From assembly GCA_025531455.1 (NCBI GenBank), contig JAMYHL010000023.1, positions 434,001 through 498,000 on the forward strand: DNA of 64,000 nucleotides, written 5' to 3'. The position numbers and the translations under genes were made by a program. A model generated the notes under the pieces. That model was not told the origin of the DNA. It saw only the letters and a program-made list of their open reading frames with translations, and did not search any database. Within the stretch, counting starts at the first letter, position 1; each line of letters begins with the position of its first letter. Positions 33,856-45,138 of this stretch are shown piece by piece. This DNA is from Apiotrichum sp. Y4204. Its lineage: Eukaryota; Basidiomycota; Tremellomycetes; Trichosporonales; Trichosporonaceae.

Positions 33856-36800
33856 TTGCATTGATGAAACATCATTTGTGCCAGAGCAAAACGCGCAGGT
33901 CCACTAACGTCAGCGATACGTAGGGCTGTTGACTTTTCTGACTGCCGAAATCGCAGAGATCGGAATCTCGAGGATACAAGTCGCGGTGGCTGCGGCTGTT
34001 GCGGAAGGAAAGAATACGCGAGTTGCAGACGAGAGCGGTGAACGAGGGAGAGTAAGCGGGGGGCGAGTGACATGGCTTTGATCTTTGAAACTTTCACATG
34101 GGCGCGATGGTCCTGAGGCGACTTCGTTTCCTGTTACTTCAGTAGTCATCACAAGTCCGCAGTCGTTGACTGCGCGCGAGGATGCACTGTAGGGCAGAAA
34201 GGCATTTGAAGCCGAAACCCTCATTGGGAAGCACTTGCGAACGACCACAGCCGAGAGACAGAGAGTTATGCACAAGCACATGGAGGGACTCTCTCACTGC
34301 GCAACCAACTTCGTTGCTCGAAGGTCTCGGCAATCAGTCTACGGTAATGAACTGTTTTAAACGTTTCAGTTCATGCGACCCACCCAAGTAGTTTGTTACC
34401 TTTTCACTGCATCTCATTCCCTTTCAGGTCTTGCAGCCCTATCACGCTCGCGCCACACAAACCCCTAAAACCCATATCGAGGCCCCCAAGCTCCGTTCAG
34501 AACCACAAGCCCCCAGATCCCCAGATCCCTCTCCGAGGAATGTACACAGTCAGCCCTGATCCCAACCCAAGGTTGGCATAACTCGGAACTACGAGGCCTC
34601 CGCCCCTGCCACACATCAAACCCAGTTACTTACTGTACCCATTTAACGTCATCGTGGCGCGTGGCGGCGCTGACTACGCGCCACACGGTCACGGAGAGGA
34701 GACTGCAAAATGGAACGCGCCTCAGGACAACTTTTATTGTCAAGGGGCCCGAGGGGATACACAGTGGGCCATTGTGCCAACGCTGGCCGATCAGAACCAT
34801 GAGATCAGAACCGCGAGTTCCTGAAATAATTAGATTAATTAAACAAGTCCTGCCGACGTGTGGCTGACGCGATCCATCCACCATGACGCTTGGAGCGCCG
34901 GGCCGCAGATAACACGTAACGAATGCACCCAGCAATTTTCTTTCCCCGCGGGCCTCTGACGAGTTGGTTTTGACAGCTTTGCCTTGATCTCAAACCCCTC
35001 TCATAGGGGTTGGAGACATTGCGTTTCTGTGAGTCGCCGGAAACCAGGGGCTAATGATCGGCCCAGAACTGCACGTCCGTGGATCCGTGAGCACGAAAAC
35101 AATAGTGTCTGCATTCCGACTCTGCTTCCACAATATCCACAATCTGTTGGCCATCGAAACTCGCGAGTCTCTGTAGATTTCCCAGGGTCGGAAATCATTG
35201 TCGACCAAAATAGACGCAAGTGTTTTATCAGCACTGTGTTCTGCGAGACTAGACATTGTGAGTAGGCCGGTACATAGTTGAGGTATTGCATGTAGGCATG
35301 ATCGTCAAACAGTAACACCTGGGAAGCTGCGAAATCGCGGAAAGTTGGTATGCGTACCATATCGCAATTAACTGTACATACAACATTCTGTACAGAGCAC
35401 TGAACTATACACTCAACGCTTATGCTGCAAGAAGCAGGGAAACCCTTAAGCTTCGGAAACCGGCAACTGTCAAGGTGCCGCAAATCGGCCTGAGCCACAG
35501 ATACGCAGCACAGTACCACAGAAGTTACTGATATGTACAACGTTGTGGATTGTGAGAAAGTGGCAAGTAGCCGATTTCTTTATAGTGGCCATAGTGACGG
35601 CACGCGCCGGACCCGGCGGTTTTCCGTGGCTTAGTCTTGGGATCTTGGGATCTGGGCGTCTCACCGTGTGGCTTTCTCACCGTCTCCGCGTCTCCCTCCA
35701 GCTCTACAAACAGGTACATACACTTTGTCTGCCTGCACTTATACGGCTCACGTAGCTATTTTACATACAAAGTTCAATGCCAAACGTCTCCCTCAGCATA
35801 AACTGAAGCTCTGGAGCCCGACCCTCGTGGTGCTGGTCCCCCTGAAAATCGCCACAAAGCGCCAGACACCCTGTGGCGCTGGGCTCTGCGGCAATGCGTC
35901 CCAAATTCAAGGAATGTGAGAATCTCGAGGAATGTAGGAGCAAAAGGACGGGCCTGCATCTGCTTTACCGGGATGCAAGAGATTGTAGATCTTCGGCCCC
36001 AGGGGGAATGCACGCATTACGCGCGCGGCGCTAGGTGCTCCCATACCGCGCACATCGCATCACGAGCGCGTTCCCGCGTCTGGCGCCGTTCCTGGCCGAC
36101 GCGCGTTCCTTTCAACCATAGCTTCTCGGCTTCTGAGGCGTGCCAGGGGCGAGGAGGAAGACTGTCGCGCTGTCGCATCGCCTATACCCGGGGATCCTGA
36201 TCTTCGGGGAATGTGTGACATACAAGCCGCTGATCCGCTGATGGTCTGGCTGAGCATGGCTGAGCGTGCTGAGCAAGACCTGGGGCTGTTGCCGCTGCTT
36301 TTAGCAGCAGGTCGTCTGTGCGTTGACTGGTAAGCCAAGAGACCTTTTGGGGCCTTTGGGGGCCTTTGAGAGATCCTGTGTCACTATTACGATATTCCAA
36401 ATTCGTTTTGCTATCGATATTGAAGCTTCTTCCGCGGCCCCGTCCTTTTCGGGCATCTCTGACGTCTTGCCAGTCAGCTTCGAAGAGTTTACACCAATGT
36501 GAAGGAGACCGGATCATACCATGCCGCGACTCGACCGATTCCAGAATAGAGGTTCGTCTCCCCCATCTTTCCCTCTCCTCTTCCCCTTCATCTCCAGAGG
36601 TCAAACGAAATCGTCAGAGAGCCACATTCCGCATTCCCTGTCTCAGTGGGAGCATTGCTCGGGTCGCCGAAGCAACCGGATTTTGAGGTTTGAACACGAG
36701 CTCACGGCTCACGGGCTACGGGCTTGCGCCAGTGCCGATCTGGTGTCGATTCATACAAATTTCTGAGCTGCTTTTACAAATCCTGCATGGGAAGGAGGAG

Positions 36801-39644
36801 GTCCAGCCCGTCAGCCTGAAGAACATCCAGCGCCCCCTCTCTCCGCTGCTGCGGGCGTTGAGGTTTGAGAACTGGTGTCTGCTCACGCAATCAAACAGAT
36901 CGTGCAATTCAGCCTTATCGAGCATGTGTGCTTCTGGTGGCAATATTCTCGTCAGCAGCGTGCGATCTAGGACTCAGGGAGAACGCGCCGCTTACGCACG
37001 CTGCAGGTGTTCACGACTACAGTATACAGAGCTTCAGAGCGCAGAGCTGCACAGTTCATACTGCACACCGTACGTATTACCAACCGTTTCTCCTTTGGCG
37101 TACACCTCTTGCCATGCTTGCCAGATCGCCAGATCGCCAGATTCACTGCCACCACGCCACCATGCCGCCCCAGCCGCCTCTCAATGATAAATGGTAAATA
37201 TCGCAGCTTGGTACCATCATCCCACATGTCCACATTTCGCTGTTGTTCGGTCAAGTTTGTCTGAGCCCCCAGCCGGCCACTCAGCCGGGCAACCCGTGTG
37301 CCTAGTGCGAGAGACCAATGCGCATGGCCGGCTGACAGAGAAAAAGCAGGTAAGCCAGGCTCTCGGCTGCAAGTCACTGGCTTTATTGCCTGCCAACTGG
37401 GGAGGAAGTTGGGAATGTGGGATAGTCGTCGAGACCCCCCTCAGCGGCCCGCGTCCCAGGGTCTGCGGATCGGGGGGTTGGGATGCCGAGGGGAATGCTC
37501 ACCGTAGCCTGCGAGCCAACAGCATTCACGGTTAGCGAAACGCGCTCGTTATCCTCGATACCAATTTACCAACTTGCTAGGAAATCTAACACTTTCAGGA
37601 GCATGTCGATTACGCTTCCACACCAAACATCCACCAGCTCTACGGGAGAGAACAAAGCCAAGAATTCGGTTGTCGACACCATTCACCATAGGCTACAGAT
37701 GGAGTTGTACGAATCATCCCGATCTATAGAACATCCGACATGATAAGCCATGATAGACTCGTGGTACCCTACACCATTGGTGCCTCAGTACGTCAGTCTT
37801 TGTGGATGCTGATGTGCTGATATGCTTGACGCTGGCGCGCTGGCGTAGCGTTCTATATCCTAGCGTATAGCGTACGGGGGTGTGCAGCACTGTGTCCCGT
37901 GTGCTGCGTGTTTCTTGTGTTGTATCTGTACAAATCATTCCCAATAGTGGATCCTGCATTCCGCAGACCTCCTGCCATCCTGTTCCAATACCCTTTGCCC
38001 ATATGCACCACACAACCTTGTTGCCCTGGCTGGCTGTCTGGCCGTTGCTTGCCCGCTTCCACGTCTCCCCAGCACATCCCAGCCCCAGCACATCCCAGAG
38101 TTGAGTTTTCCAGCGTCCAGGCTTGTCACACTTTTCACGCACTGCCGCCAACTGGCCAATTGGACACTGTACCACTATTCGACACAGAACCAGGTTGATC
38201 ACAACGCACAACGCCGCAAGGCCGCAGGTCTTCCAAGAAGGAATGAGCCTCGGGTGTTCAGCTCTTCCCTTAAACGTACAGAGCAGTCAGAGTCACTCTC
38301 CCAAGACCCTCCAGTCTCAACTCCTTCACCTTCCGTGCATTCCGTGGACACCGACAAGCGTATTCCCGTGTGGACCCCCTTAAACACTGTTGTCATATGC
38401 GAAAGAGGTGACCGTTACGGAGAGTTCTTACGTGTTCAACCTACCTTGGTTGCCACATCTGGCGCAGGAGGCACCTGAAAACGGTAAACGAGAAGAGGAT
38501 AGAAACCGCGAGCAGTAGAAACTCGAGACCGAACAGACGGCGCTGCGCTTCGTGGAATTGTCAAGTCTGTGGTCATCGTTTGTCACTCGCGCTGCGATTT
38601 CGTCCGTTTTGTAGTCCCTCATCTCAGACACGGTGAAACCGAGCTCTCCTCTAGGTCCTCTGTCCCTCGACCGTAGCACCTCTGGCATCTGGGCTCGGCA
38701 CATTTCACAGCTTGCAGATTGAAGACGAGCCGAGCGGTCGCGTACAGTCGAATGCAGATCACGCACACACGCGCACACGCACATGCTCTCGTCGCTGCAC
38801 ACCACAGTGTCGGAACCGATTCCCACGTATCACGCTGCTCGCTTGCGCGCCTGCATGGCCTGCATATCTCCGGATTGATCATCGTGCGTCCTTCTTTCGC
38901 CCCTCCGGCCCTCGACGCCTCTGCGCCTCTGGCCTCAGCGTCACTCGTGCTCTGTGCTCTGTCCCTTGCAGTGCCTTGGCCTGTCTCGTCGCCACCACAC
39001 ACAGCCATGTCAACAGGTCATCGTCGTTTGTGAACTCTGTTTACTCCCTTTGCTATCTCCCTCATTCCTTGATGTCCGACTTTCCCTCCACCACCACCAG
39101 CATCATCCGTCCACCGTCACCATTACAATCACGCCTTCCATTTCCACTACTGCCACAGCCGCCGCCAAGCCAATTCCTCACCAGTGACCAGCAGCTCTGA
39201 TCCAAAACAATAGTGGTCACCCTTTCTATTATCGCTTTGCTCAACAACAAGCACACAAATTCTAAACAACAAGGAAGAAAAATCGACAAGGTAGCGCGTA
39301 CTTTGAGACCTTCTCCTGTATCATACCCACAACCCCCTAAAAACACCCGGCCTCCAAATCCACAAGGTCGATCACAAAAGTTGAACGCACATGCATACAC
39401 CCAACTTCGACGCGCTTTCACACTGTCGTCACCCCCATCAACCGAAAGCGTTTTTGACCTCTAGTAGTCTTTCATCCGCTCAGTGATTGCGCATTCCATC
39501 CTACACACTGGTATCCCCCCCGCCTGACAATATCATCTTTGGCGGTGCACCTTAGGAGACCAGTCCGCTCACCTTTCTCCTACACTTTACATCGACAAGT
39601 ACAACTCACTGCAAATTGTTCTCACCGGCGCCGCCGGCGCCGCC
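33856..39644. other. Long gene-poor stretch (5.8 kb)
   Basis: No gene is well supported. Weak candidates are a minus-strand ATG frame at 33910-34281 (123 codons, hydrophobic Cys-containing start), overlapping minus-strand frames at 34990-35540 below a TATAAA, and a plus-strand frame at 38101-38478 lacking an ATG. Repeated CACATTCCGCAT motifs (36622 here, more at 42.4-42.7 kb) and paired GATCCC/GATCTTGGGATC motifs (34512, 35640, 42478) occur. C/T-rich sequence from 39060 on probably belongs to the bZIP promoter. Confidence 0.4.
33910..34281 (-). CDS. Weak candidate small protein
   Basis: ATG at 34281 opens a 123-codon frame ending just 54 bases from the stop of the kinase-like gene (convergent). 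The start, MCLCITLCLSAVVVRKC, is hydrophobic and might be a signal or anchor. The rest is Ser/Ala/Thr-rich without a family. It may be chance; it is listed because it is one of few ATG-started frames in this gap. Confidence 0.18.
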   Translation of the reverse strand: MCLCITLCLSAVVVRKCFPMRVSASNAFLPYSASSRAVNDCGLVMTTEVTGNEVASGPSRPCESFKDQSHVTRPPLTLPRSPLSSATRVFFPSATAAATATCILEIPISAISAVRKVNSPTYR

Positions 39645-39645
39645 G

Positions 39646-39652
39646 GCTATAA
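39646..39652 (+). promoter_or_regulatory. TATA-like element of the bZIP gene
   Basis: TATAAGG sits about 35 bases before the ATG at 39686 and directly follows a perfect GGCGCCGCC repeat (39627-39645). If used, the mRNA would have almost no leader; a longer C/T-rich leader from upstream is the alternative. Confidence 0.35.
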
Positions 39653-39685
39653 GGAGCACCCACCGTATTGTTACCCACTGTCGTC

Positions 39686-41640
39686 ATGGGTGATAACGCA
39701 CCCACAACGACAACCCGAGGCCGTCGAGAAGCACCTCGACCTGGTGATATGTCACCGCCGCCGATCATACCTTCTGACTGGACAGGTCGTTCCCAAGCGG
39801 GACCACCTTTGCGTGGCAGCGGCCCAATGACCCTTCTCGTTGATGTCGCCCTTCAAGGTGGCGGAGGACCGAGTTCGCAGACCGCCGGCAACGGTGGCGA
39901 CGGACATGGTCTCGTACGCCCTGTTGGAGCTTCGCGCACGGGCCCCTTGCCGGTCACCACAATAGCTTCACGAACTTTTCACGAACGACCAGGTTCAGCT
40001 TTGACCAGCCGTTCTGCAGCGGCTGCTCCGCCACAAGTCCTCTCTGCGGAGCGTAGTCGATATTCTCTGCCTCCTCTTAGCACCGATCTCCATTCCCCCT
40101 TGTTGATACCCTTGAGGGATGACAGCGGCCCTCCGAGATCCACACACTTTAAAGTGAGGCTTCGACCGCAGACGGTGATGTCTTTCACAAACTTGGCTGA
40201 CTGTATACAGCATCACCAGCAGACACTGTCCCCACGCGCCCCAACACCCGTTGCTTCTGTTGCATCACGCGGCATGGGGAGTGCTCCGCCACCGTCTCTC
40301 CATCGAGATGGTGACGGCTATCAAAGTCGACCACCCAACCATCGAAATTACACATACCCAGACCGCAATCTTCCTGCCGGGTATCGAGGTTCAGGCCATG
40401 GCTACCCAATAAGTGCCCCCGTGGGATTTCAGTGGCAAGAGCGGTATCCCACACCTCCTGTTCATCGTGCACATCCCTATGACCAGCAATCCTACGGACC
40501 AGGACCACCACCCCCTCGTTCCCCTCGTTCGCAGGGCCTTCCGCAGCCACATCCCCGTTACCAGACCGATTCTCAGCGCAGCCGTTCAGACAAAAGGGGC
40601 GAGATCAGTGATAGCCGTCAACCAGGTTTTCCACACGACATGTTCCACCCATCTCGCAAGATTGCCCCTCAGCCTCGCGGCCCTTGGCGTGGGCAGTCGA
40701 CGCCGCCTGTGACCGCACCACCTGGGAGTACTGACATACCCACTCTCTATCGCCCCGAACGCGGTTATGACTTTGTTAACTACGACCCTCGAGAGCCGAT
40801 AAGCCGAAGGGCTAGCTTCTCAAAGGCTTCTGGCAGTGGAACGGGTCTACAGTCGCCACACATTCGCAAGCGTCAGCCTGCGCCGCCACCAGAGCACAGT
40901 AGGTCCATTTTGATTTTCGTCCTGACCAGATCAGAATACTCCGACTCTGACTCTGTGCAAGAAGGCGAAGAAGAAGGCGACATTAGCGATGAGGACGAGG
41001 AAGAGGGCGACGAATATCTCCCGACTTCACGGACCCCACGAAAACGCAAATCGAGGGGAGGGGAGAGCTTGTCACCCGCGGGAGGCCGAAGCGATGACGT
41101 TCACGGTTCAGGTGGTACGCGCTTCTCTGCGCGCTTGCGAGTCCAGCGTGGGCGTACATCAATGTCCAGCGAACTACACGATCATGATGAGGATGACCTG
41201 GAGTTGGGACCGGAAGGCGAAGCTGCGGTTGCTCTGCATTCCATATCCTCAACACACCCTGGTGAAGACCAAGAACGCCCAAAGAAGCGCACCTACGTGA
41301 GACGCAATGCCCAACTACGCAAGGAACAAAATGCAAAGGCGCAAAAAAGGTTCCGGCAAAAAAAGAAGGAGCATGCCGAGCAGGTGAGTGACTGAATTGA
41401 GATCTCATGTTGACATTGATTCAGATGACAAGAGATCTCAAAACCGCTGAAGATCGAGTCAGGGAACTTGAGCGGGATCTCGAAATGCAGAAAAACCTTC
41501 TGCGGGAGAAGACCAACCTCGTCACCCAGTTACGTGCTGAGCGGGAGAGGGACCAGCGACTGCTTAATAGATGCCGTTGCGGACGATATGAGGAGTGGAA
41601 CCGACAGAAAAGAGAAGAGGACTGCAACACTGATGGCTAG
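39686..41640 (+). CDS. bZIP transcription factor
   Basis: Three exons (39686-40898, 40935-41383, 41425-41640) give 625 residues. The first ~420 residues are Pro/Ser/Arg-rich and disordered. An acidic stretch (EEGDISDEDEEEGDEY) follows, then a basic KRKSRGG patch. The bZIP lies near the C-terminus: basic region RKEQNAKAQKRFRQKKKEH with the N-x7-R signature, and a zipper split by the last intron (DLKTAEDRVRELERDLEMQ, LLREKTNLVTQL). A final Cys pair, RCRCGRYEEW, may be redox or metal sensitive. It should bind DNA as a dimer in the nucleus; target genes are unknown. The first intron is 36 nt, keeps the frame and has no stop, so its retention would only insert 12 residues. Start chosen as the first in-frame ATG. 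Confidence 0.87.
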
Positions 41641-43491
41641 AGGAAGGGGATCGCATTTGGGGGACGACCACGAACATTATACTGTAATTGACGCAGCAAC
41701 GAGGTTTCATCCCGTAGCGAAAGTCAATCCCTTTCTTTGTATGCAAGTTGAGACGATCATCGACTACGACCACAGCGCTGCAGCATTCGCTTCGCTCATC
41801 TTCGACCATCATATCCATATCATGGAGCCGTATTCCCGTCAACTCCTTCCGAGCCTCCGCCCACTGTACTTTAATCCATAAAATAAGTGTAGATGTATTG
41901 CAGAGACAGTATGTTAATTCTGTGACAATATGAAGTAGCTAAATCAGTGGTCATGGGTCAGAGGGGATGTGACTACTCCCGAGATGTCGGGGGGCTTTGC
42001 TAATGGCACTGTCCTTGAAATATTAGAGCAATGCGGGAAAGAGGAACAGGCTCCATGCGGGGGGTTTTTATTTGGAAAATGGTCAAGAAGGGCAGCGCAA
42101 AAACATTGCAAACTCGAAACACAGTGGCCTCCAGTTCCGGTTTCCAACGTTCCAATGGCGGCTTGGTATTTAGCCCTATCGGTACCACGCAAAAATGCTT
42201 GTGATTTTTTTTGGACTCACGTCTCTCTGGTCAGTCATGCAGAAGGACAAGGAATTTGGGAGGGGATCTAGTCGACTGCTGTGATCTGGTCCTTTGCGGA
42301 TCTGCCTTCCTGGCCCTTTGGGTTTCTCTGCTTCTGGTCTACCCGGATCACAGAGCAAGCCGGGCACCAAACATGCCGCGATCATGCGGAATGTGGAATG
42401 TGGCGCTCATTTCGCCACAGTGCCTGGGGGCTCAGGTACTTCGGTGGAGTGCGACGCCACGCGCGAAATGAAGAGATCCCGAGATCCCCAATAGGGGCCA
42501 ACCCCCTGATTCTGTCTCCTGGGCGGGACGGACGCCATAAAACCAACCAACAAGGGGACTGCAATCCTGCTTGGCCTGCTGTATGCGCTACGAGCTACAG
42601 AATCCGAACGCTGTGCTGTGCAATAAGACAAGAACATGGAATGCACATTCCGCATTCTCGCGGGATACCCGTCAACGGCCCGGAAGCCCCTGCGTTGGCT
42701 CAACAATTGTGCAGAATACAGGATGATCGGCGAATGACGCTAGCGAATGGGTACATGGCCCGCTAGCTCGCTAGTTCCGCTGATACTTTTGCCTCCGAGC
42801 GGGCCGAGCTGCGAGGCCGAGACCTGTCTCTGAACCGCCGCTCCGTGGCATTCCCCATTCCCCTGCGGTTCTCTCGGCCCTATTGGCCTCTGACATGCTT
42901 TCCACATCATGCAACGCCTGCGATGGCCAAGACTGGGGCCGGCGCAGTGCATATCTCTAAGTCTGTGCAAGATCGGAGAAGGATAGATGACAGTTAGTGC
43001 CCGACAGACAAGCTTGGAGTTGGGGCATCGGTAACGAGTGTGGACAGAAGCTTCAAGTTGAGTACTGATGAGATACGGTCACAAATGAAATATACAATTT
43101 GACTGCATCAGGCTACAGGACTATTGGTGATCGAGCTGGGAGCTTGCAGCGAACTCTGGACGGAAGGATGAACCACGGGCGGAGTCGGAGAAGTGTCGGA
43201 GGTCGTTGAGATTGAGGGTCACACGGTCCGCCAAGTGGTGAAGTGCCGTTAAAGTTGGTGGCCTGGTGGTATCTTGGAAATGTTGTACAGTACAGCAGTG
43301 TATGGTATGCGGAGAGTGAAAGCTAAAGTGCTGGAGCAGCATCTAGGCTCAAAGCTTTCTATATGGTCTGCCAGTCAGCACCTACCCTCGCTCGTTCCTT
43401 ACATTTCTTTGGATTGGTGTGTTCTAAAACTTCATGTTTCTCTTTTCTACTCTTCCCTCCCCCTCTTTCCTCCTCACCCTACCTCCCTACA
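41641..43491. other. Convergent intergenic region, no gene seen
   Basis: Both neighbours end here, so promoters are not needed. Frames are short and overlapping. Two copies of the CACATTCCGCAT motif lie at 42384-42396 (minus orientation) and 42644-42655. No RNA gene or transposon was recognised. Confidence 0.4.
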
Positions 43492-44709
43492 TCAGAAATT
43501 GCCCGATGTATCCGCAAGAATCCGAGCTGCGGCATACGGCGGCGGACAGTCCATTGCAACGTTGCCCCTCTGCTCGTCCACAACCGTCTCCAGCACCGTC
43601 TGATTGAGCGCGCGCTGTGCGCTCCTCAACTTCCAGAACGCAGGACACAGCTCAAGTGGGACCTGCAGCGCAATACCGCGAAGTCGAGTAGCCCAGAATG
43701 TAGCTGGCTCCGGCCCGTTCCGCGCCTCAATCGCGTCTGCAAGTTCCTCCGCAGCGGTGACATACGCGCCATACACTTCCGCCCTGGAAGTACTGCAGGT
43801 GAGCAAGAAGTCGTGCCCCTGCATGCGGCGGTAGTAATGGTGTGCAAAGCTGTTCATGGCGCGTGCGCTTGCCGTCGCAGCGGCTGCCTCCGCGTTTTGC
43901 CCCGCGAAAAGGTAGTTTTGCGCCATGTCGAACGCGAACACAATCCAGTTGTCCGCTTCCTCAAGGCACTCCTTGACCACGGCCCTGGCTTCGACGAGGG
44001 TCGCGGCATTGCCCTCCTCCGCGTCCCTCCGCGCGCCGACGTCGGCGATCTCGAGATGGAGCTGCCCCAGAAACCTGTACATGCCCTCGGGGTACGCGCT
44101 CTGCTTGGAGTGGGGCCGGGGCGCGGGGCCAAGTTTGGGCCTTGGCTTTCCACGCGCCTGCGGGGGTTTGATGGACACGTTATTCTTCGGCTGGGGCTGG
44201 AGGCGTGGCTTGGGCTTGAGCTTGAGCATGCGACGACGCGGGGGTGCCTTATTGACGCCGCTGTTGTTGTTGTTGTTGTTGTTGTTGTTGCTCCCTTTGC
44301 TGCCGTCACGGTTGCTGTTGCTGTGTCCACTCATGTCGCCGTTGCCGCTGTTGCTGCCGCTGCCGCTATTGCTGTCGTTGCCACTGTTACCGCTGGTGAC
44401 ACTGTGGCTGCTGTTGCCGCGGTTGCCGCTGTTGGTGCTGTTGACGCTGTAGCCGCTGTAGCCGCTGTTGCCGCTGTTGCCGCTGTTGCCGCTGTTGCCG
44501 CTGTTGCCGCTGTTGCTGCTGTTACCGCTGTTGCCGCTGGTGCCGCTGTCGCTGCTGAAGCCAGTGTTGCAGTTATTACCGCAGTCGCATTCAAAGTCGG
44601 CGATATTCACGCTGGAGTTGAAGAACCGCGGAGGCCGTACGGGAGATAGATAATAGTAGCTGTGCGAAGGCGGGCTGAAGTGCAGTGCGAAGGTGGTGTT
44701 TGGGTCCAT
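43492..44709 (-). CDS. Gly/Asn/Ser-repeat protein of unknown function
   Basis: An intronless frame from ATG 44709 (MDPNTTFALHFSPPSHSYYY) to 43492 gives 405 residues. An upstream in-frame ATG at 44832 would add 41 residues but has poor protein character. Residues 45-145 are repeats of GNS/SGN built from a 9-base unit, ending in nine Asn. A basic Pro/Lys linker (KPKPRLQPQPK) follows. The last ~170 residues look like a folded helical domain (EGMYRFLGQLHLEIADVGA, VKECLEEADNWIVFAFDMAQ, AYVTAAEELADAIEARNG), perhaps TPR-like. No family is recognised. The flexible repeat plus helical domain suggests a scaffold role, but this is speculation. Confidence 0.62.
   Translation of the reverse strand: MDPNTTFALHFSPPSHSYYYLSPVRPPRFFNSSVNIADFECDCGNNCNTGFSSDSGTSGNSGNSSNSGNSGNSGNSGNSGNSGYSGYSVNSTNSGNRGNSSHSVTSGNSGNDSNSGSGSNSGNGDMSGHSNSNRDGSKGSNNNNNNNNNSGVNKAPPRRRMLKLKPKPRLQPQPKNNVSIKPPQARGKPRPKLGPAPRPHSKQSAYPEGMYRFLGQLHLEIADVGARRDAEEGNAATLVEARAVVKECLEEADNWIVFAFDMAQNYLFAGQNAEAAAATASARAMNSFAHHYYRRMQGHDFLLTCSTSRAEVYGAYVTAAEELADAIEARNGPEPATFWATRLRGIALQVPLELCPAFWKLRSAQRALNQTVLETVVDEQRGNVAMDCPPPYAAARILADTSGNF
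44266..44292. repeat. GTT run encoding poly-Asn
   Basis: A run of GTT triplets (AAC on the coding strand) encodes nine Asn. Confidence 0.7.
44447..44545. repeat. Nine-base minisatellite in the Gly/Asn/Ser gene
   Basis: About ten near-identical copies of GCCGCTGTT, with GCCGCTGTA and GTTGCTGCT variants, encode the Asn-Ser-Gly repeats of the overlapping gene. The copies at 44468-44515 are almost perfect, which suggests recent expansion. Confidence 0.8.
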
Positions 44710-45138
44710 TGAGAGATATGAGGTTGGATGTTGGGTGAAGTGGGAAAGTAGGAATTTTGATGGTGGAATGGACAATGGATGGATATTGATAAGTGGGAAG
44801 GCAAACAGGTATATGGGCCTCGTTCTCATCACGGCTGCTCCGTGCGCGACTCATTTTTGGGGCAGTAACCGTATCGTGATGGTGTATCTGCTTTCGCAAG
44901 TTTTAGGAATGTGTGGGAATGTGTGAGTGTAGTTAGTGGATGGGGTATGGGTGTGTTGGTCATGTACAAGGGATCACAGATGCCGAGTCGCCAGTTTCTC
45001 ATGGACGGCTAATGAAATCAAAGGGCAACGTATTAGTGAGCACAGTTAATTGCCATCCATCTTGATTCAGTACGAAGATGTGATATGCATTACAATGACT
45101 GACAGGTGACAGATTGATGGTGACTCCCTCTCCTCGGA
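44710..45138. other. Promoter of the Gly/Asn/Ser gene and 3' flank of the F-box gene
   Basis: Both neighbours are on the minus strand. Two GGAATGTGT copies (44906, 44916) lie about 200 bases upstream of the start. No coding frame is supported. Confidence 0.4.

Noticed and set aside
38101..38478. Plus-strand frame of about 125 codons with protein-like Ser/Pro content
   Set aside because: It has only a TTG start, no upstream exon with good splice sites and no recognisable motif.
43363..44649. Plus-strand frame of 428 codons
   Set aside because: Antisense to the Gly/Asn/Ser-repeat gene; its AAVAAV run is the reverse reading of the 9-base repeat.
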